Origin: Mantamonas sphyraenae
Taxonomy: Eukaryota > CRuMs > Mantamonadidae
Length of the DNA stretch: 64,000 nt
Direction of reading: 5' to 3'
Assembly (NCBI GenBank): GCA_026936335.1
Contig: JAPMXV010000025.1
Coordinates: 245,400-309,399 of the forward strand
Shown: in pieces, positions 59,983 through 64,000 of the stretch
Layout of the letters: each line of letters begins with the position of its first letter
Position numbering within the stretch: the first letter of the stretch is position 1
Notes under the pieces: generated by a model
What the model was told of the DNA's origin: nothing
Database searches by the model: none
The model's input: only the letters and a program-made list of their open reading frames with translations
Program-made: the position numbers and the translations under genes

Positions 59983-62900
59983 TCATTCGAGCCGCTGGCG
60001 TTTGGAGGAGGAGGAGGAGGATGAGGAGGAGGAGGAGGAGGAGGAAGGGTCTTTGCGCTTGGGGAGGGTGAAGGAGGGGATGGGGTAGGCGTTGACGAGT
60101 GCGGTGGTGGTGGGACGTGTGGTGATGTGGGGTGTGATGCGGTCGATGAGTGTGTGGAGGAGGGTGTGCAGTGTGGCGTCGCTGGGTTGGGGGTTGTCGA
60201 CCCAGGCGATCTTGAGGGAGAGGGAGGTGACGCCACGGGTGAGGTTGAGGCTGATGGCCTGTTGAACCTTCTTGTAGGTGAGGTGTGCCCTGAGGAGGCG
60301 GACAAAGAAGGCCAGGTCGACAGGGGGCACGCCAACGTTGCCCAGCGCCAGGATGATGTGTCGCAGCAGGGACAGCTGGCTGCCGTTGTTGATCAGCTCA
60401 CGCAGTGCATGGTGCTCGTGTGCGTGCTGATGGCGAGGGTGCTTGGCTGCGCGTGCCTTCATGTGTGCCAGCAGCGTCTGGAACTCCCGCGCCGTGCAGC
60501 TGCCACGCTCGTCTGCGGTATTGCTCCAGCCACTGCGCACAGACTCAGGATGCCACTCTTCCACCTTGATGGTGGTGAGGTGGTGGTCGTAGTCGCATTG
60601 TGTCCAGTGTGGGTCGCTGTCGTTGTCAGCAGGGCGTCGTGCTTCCTGCAGCCACAGTTGTGTCTTCTTGTGCTCCTTCCAGGTGCTGGGATGGTTCCTG
60701 TCGCCGAGTGTGTCCATCTCTGTCATGAGCAGGTGGAGGAGGGCGTAGTTGGGGTCACCGCGGTCGTGTGGCTCCTCCAACCAACACACCTTCAACCCAG
60801 ACTTTGTCACGCCCATGGCCAGACCAGCGTGGCTGATGGCATCGCTGCACGCCTTTTGATCCATGTCACGGCCGAGGAGGGTGAGACAGAAGGTCATGTC
60901 TCCCTGGGAGAGGAGAATGTTGCCCAGAGCGAGCTGAATCTGTCGGACGAGCGTCAACAGGGTGCCATGGCAGACCACAACACGTGCCTGCAGGGTCATG
61001 AGGTCTGGAATGTCGTCGATGGGATGCTCGTTGGCCAGGGTGTGCATGTGGTTGAGCAGTGCCGTGTGCTCCTTCTTGTTGCTGTGCATGCGCTCGCTTG
61101 TGCGCCAATACGTCCAGCCACTGCGCACAACGCCATCTGGCAGTCCATCCTCCACGGCCATCATCTCCTCCTCTGTTGGTTTGGGAAGAACAAGCTCGGG
61201 GATTTCGAAAGCTGTGACGGCAACGACGGTGGTGGGGCGGGTGCTGATATGAGGTGTGATGCGGTCGATGAGGGTGTGGAGGAGGGTGTGCAGTGTGGCG
61301 TCGCTAGGTTGGGGGTTGTCGAGCCAGGCGATCTTGAGGGAGAGGGAGGTGACGCCGCGGGTGAGAGTGTCGCTGATGGCAGATTGCACCTGCTGGTAGG
61401 TGAGGCGTGGTCTGAGGAGGCGCAAAAAGAAGGCCAGGTCGACAGGCGGCACGCCAACGTTGCCGAGCGCCAGGATGATGTGTCGCAGCAGGGAAGTCTT
61501 GCTGCCGTTGTTGATCAGCTCACGCAGTGCATGGTGCTCGTGTGTGTGCTGATGGCGAGGGTGCTTGGCTGCGCGTGCCTTCATGTGTGCCAGCAGCGTC
61601 TGGAACTCCCGCGCCGTGCAGCTGCCACGCTCGTCGCTGGAAGTACCCTTGCTCCAGCCACTGCGCACAGACTCTGGATGCCACTTCTCCACCTTGGTGG
61701 TAGCGAGGTGGTGGTCGTAGTCGCATTGTGTCCAGTGTGGGTCGCTGTCGTTGTCAGCAGGGCGTCGTGCTTTCTGCAGCCAGAGCTGGGTCTGCTTGTG
61801 CTCCTTCCAGGTGGTGGGATGGGATCTGTCACCGAGAGTGTCCATCTCTGTCATGAGCAGGTGGAGGAGGGCGTAGTTGGGGTCGCCATGGTTGTGTGGC
61901 TCCTCCAGCCAGCACACCTTCAACCCAGCCTTTGTCACACCCATGGCCAGCCCAGCGTTCTTGACGGCGAGGCCGCACGAATTTTGATCCAAGTTACGGC
62001 CGAAAAGGGTGAGGCAGAAGGCCATGTCGCCCTGAGAGAGGGGAATGTTGCCCAGAGCGAGCTGAATCTGTCGGACAAGCGTCAGCAGGGTGCAATGGCA
62101 GACCACAACACGCGCCTGCAGGGTCATGAGGTCAGGGATGTCGTGAATGGGATGCTTGTTGGCCAGAGTGTACATGTGATTCAGCAGTGCCGTGTGCTCC
62201 TTCTTGTTGCTGTGGCTGCGCTCGTCACTGCGCCAGTCCCGCGACCACCCTTTGCGCACAACGCCAACTGGCAACTTGTTCGTCTTGTCCACCCCTGCGT
62301 TCTTCCGTGCGCCGTTGTCTCCGTTCTTGGCCCTCCCTGCCCGTGTGCTCGACGTTCCTGTCTCTGTGCCACTGCCAGGCGTGACCCTGAGCCTGCGCTG
62401 TCCACTGCCTTTCATCTTTTGTGAACCAGCATGTCGACTGGTGTGGCCTCTGCGTTGTTGTGCGTGGCCTCTACCTGTGCGTGTCGGCTGCCATTCGTCC
62501 CTGTCCTCCTGCTCCATGTCATCTGTGTCGTCGTCGCTGTCGTCTTGCGGCATGTACTCCTCATCCATGGCATCACCAGTGTCTGCAAAGCTGAGTGCGC
62601 CCTGAGTTTCCAACTCGTCGTCCACGTGCTGCTGGATTGCGTCGTTTGCCTCGCCGTCTTCGTCGTACGCCTCCATCCATGAGCTGGTCATCCACTCTGA
62701 GTTGCTTGAGATTGACCGTGGTTCACGGTGGCCAAAGTTCAGTACCATCAGGTCCTCCACGTCGCCGGTGTCATGTGTGTGTGTGTCCTGGTCTGCGTCG
62801 TCGTCGTCGCTGTCTCCAGTCTGCTGTGTGGCCTGGTGAGAGGAGGGGGACGATGTGGTGGTCGAAGTGGTCCGTGTGATGCCGACAAAGGCAGGGCTGA

Positions 62901-63572
62901 TGCGTTTGGGGACGCGGTTGTGGTTGGTGGTGGGTTGAGCAGGTGGAGGGTGCAACGGAGTCTGAGCGAAGTGCATCTGGGCGGTTTGTCGCGGCTGAGG
63001 AGGCGGGGGAGGAGGGTAGGCGTAGTATGGGTGGCTCTGATGAGCATATGCGTAGTGCTGCTGGGGGTGGGAGCCGACGCGGACCCAGATGATGGGTGGT
63101 TGTGGGTGCTGGTACGGGTTTTGTACGCCAGAGGCGGGCAGCATGTTCGGAAACGGCTGGGCAGCCATGGGAGGGACCATGTACCCGTAGCTGTGTGGGA
63201 GACGCGGAGGGGGAGGGTGGGATTGGAAAGGTGAGCGGAAGGCGGAATGGACGCCGTCAGGGCAGAAGCGGGGGTGAAGGGAGGCTGGAACGAGCAGAGA
63301 GGGAAAACCGAGGAGATTGGCAGACGGGGAAACTGGCAACAGGGAGGGCAGTGACAGGGGGAGGGGATCAGAGAAGAGCGAAAAAGGCAGCCATGGTGGT
63401 GATGGGGAAGTGGAGATGCAGGGGAGGAGTGCAGGGAGGCGACAGAGGCAGGGAGGAGGCAAGGAAGCGGAACAAGCGGGCAGTCAGAAAACGGAGTGGA
63501 AGGCAGAACGCACGCTGGGTAGGTGTTGGGTGTGTGTTGTTGCTTCGGAGTGCTTGAGTAGTCTTTGTCCAT
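59983..63572 (-). CDS. Subtelomeric protein with four copies of an unrecognised helical module (family member 2)
   Basis: Exons 63572-63514 (MDKDYSSTPKQQHTPNTYP plus two bases) and 63190-59983 give 1088 residues. The first 110 residues are prion-like (SYGYMVPPMAAQPFP, QQHYAYAHQSHPYYAYPP), then acidic and RGG/RGR-like basic stretches. Four modules of about 165-190 residues follow, at about 340, 537, 719 and 912, alternating two types. Type A starts S-N-K-K-E-H-T-A-L-L-N-H-M and holds Q-A-R-V-V-V-C-H-x-T-L-L-T-L-V-R-Q-I and W-L-E-E-P-H. Type B starts C-T-A-R-E-F-Q-T-L-L-A-H-M and holds L-R-H-I-I-L-A-L-G-N-V and W-(L/V)-D-N-P-Q-P. The A-B pair was itself duplicated at very high similarity. Both types share H-M, P-rich turn and L-A-L-G-N positions, so they derive from one unit. 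The start lies 278 bases from the telomere array. Confidence 0.72.
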
Positions 63573-63849
63573 GGTGGTGGTGGTGGTACTGGGGTGTATG
63601 TGGATTGTGTTGGACAGGTGGAGGGAGCTGTGGGTGTTGGTGATATTTTGGTTGAAGGCTGATGGGCAGTGCTGACTGCGCGGCGTTGCAGGACGACGGC
63701 CACTCACCAGCGAGATTTCCACTCCCACCAATTGCCCACTGCCCCATGTCACCACCCAACTCAGCCACCCCGCCTACACTCACAAGCACGACTCACACGA
63801 CATAGACCGGACTCACATGATCACGACAACCCTAAGTGTCAAATAGACG
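63573..63849. other. Short subtelomeric spacer and promoter
   Basis: About 278 bases between the last gene's start codon and the telomere array. A CCACCACCAC-type (GTG)n stretch (about 63575-63590) lies next to the ATG. There are no tandem subtelomeric repeats, transposon remnants or further genes. It probably holds the promoter of the last gene. Confidence 0.6.
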
Positions 63850-64000
63850 TAGGGTTAGGGTTAGGGTTAGGGTTAGGGTTAGGGTTAGGGTTAGGGTTAG
63901 GGTTAGGGTTAGGGTTAGGGTTAGGGTTAGGGTTAGGGTTAGGGTTAGGGTTAGGGTTAGGGTTAGGGTTAGGGTTAGGGTTAGGGTTAGGGTTAGGGTT
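63850..64000 (+). repeat. Telomere, (TTAGGG)n
   Basis: About 25 perfect TTAGGG units run to the end of the window with no variant repeats. The G-rich strand points outward 5' to 3', as at a true chromosome end, so the window ends at the right-hand terminus of a chromosome or contig. Confidence 0.99.

Noticed and set aside
60127-62424. 765-codon plus-strand frame
   Set aside because: It is antisense to family member 2, whose minus-strand modules recur in the paralogue at 55141-57016; the plus-strand protein has no such support.
63850-64000. Regular short repeats considered as a CRISPR-like or satellite array
   Set aside because: Perfect 6-bp TTAGGG units with no spacers, at the sequence end and correctly oriented: a telomere.
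1-64000. tRNA, rRNA, transposon or CRISPR features
   Set aside because: I looked for these by eye and saw none I could support. The only transposon-related gene is the Fanzor, and I found no convincing terminal repeats or target duplications around it.

Overview
This window is one end of a linear eukaryotic chromosome. The last 150 bases are an uninterrupted TTAGGG array running outward. The genes are eukaryotic: they have short GT..AG introns and encode eIF4A, VPS13, IFT122, an AP-2 alpha-like adaptin, metaxin and a mitochondrial ribosomal protein. IFT122 and an axonemal-type protein imply a flagellated or ciliated organism. The sequence is GC-rich, with many low-complexity tracts (poly-Ser, Glu/Asp, Pro/Tyr). 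It looks like a compact genome of a flagellated unicellular eukaryote; I cannot name the species.

Layout. 1-5757: end of a secreted-protein gene, then a giant Fanzor (eukaryotic TnpB) gene. 6.5-10.5 kb: an acidic protein, SMIM8-like and eIF4A. 11-22 kb: an axonemal-type protein with an internal tandem duplication, and a membrane/TPR/DEP protein. 22-31.7 kb: a very large VPS13. 31.8-36.1 kb: a peroxisomal FAD amine oxidase, a secreted Glu/Thr-repeat protein and mitoribosomal mS35. 36.3-43.4 kb: IFT122 and a bacterial-type (class I) glutamine synthetase. 43.8-49.4 kb: metaxin, a NIP30-like protein, a hidden three-exon small protein, a short adaptin and a UspA-type protein. 49.4-55.1 kb: a 7-8 TM receptor-like protein, an EamA transporter, a PSI-domain membrane protein and an ankyrin protein. 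55.1-63.6 kb: a subtelomeric block of two related genes with an unrecognised repeat module, flanking two LRR/ankyrin paralogues. Then about 280 bases and the telomere.

Genes are packed with 40-140 bp between divergent starts; at least nine head-to-head pairs probably share promoters. Introns are short (about 58-620 nt). Many carry CTGAC(A/G/T)C shortly before a CAG acceptor, which let me place exons, including first exons of 3, 4, 11 and 33 nt. In four genes the reading frame changes between overlapping same-strand stretches without a convincing intron. I read most of these as sequence indels or repeat collapse, but list them.

The genes form no single pathway. Themes are cilium (IFT122, axonemal protein), membrane contact and trafficking (VPS13, adaptin), mitochondria (metaxin, mS35), nitrogen metabolism (glutamine synthetase, amine oxidase) and surface sensing. 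The best candidate for an undescribed system is the Fanzor nuclease, with a structured inverted repeat just after its stop. Second is the subtelomeric module family with its LRR partners.
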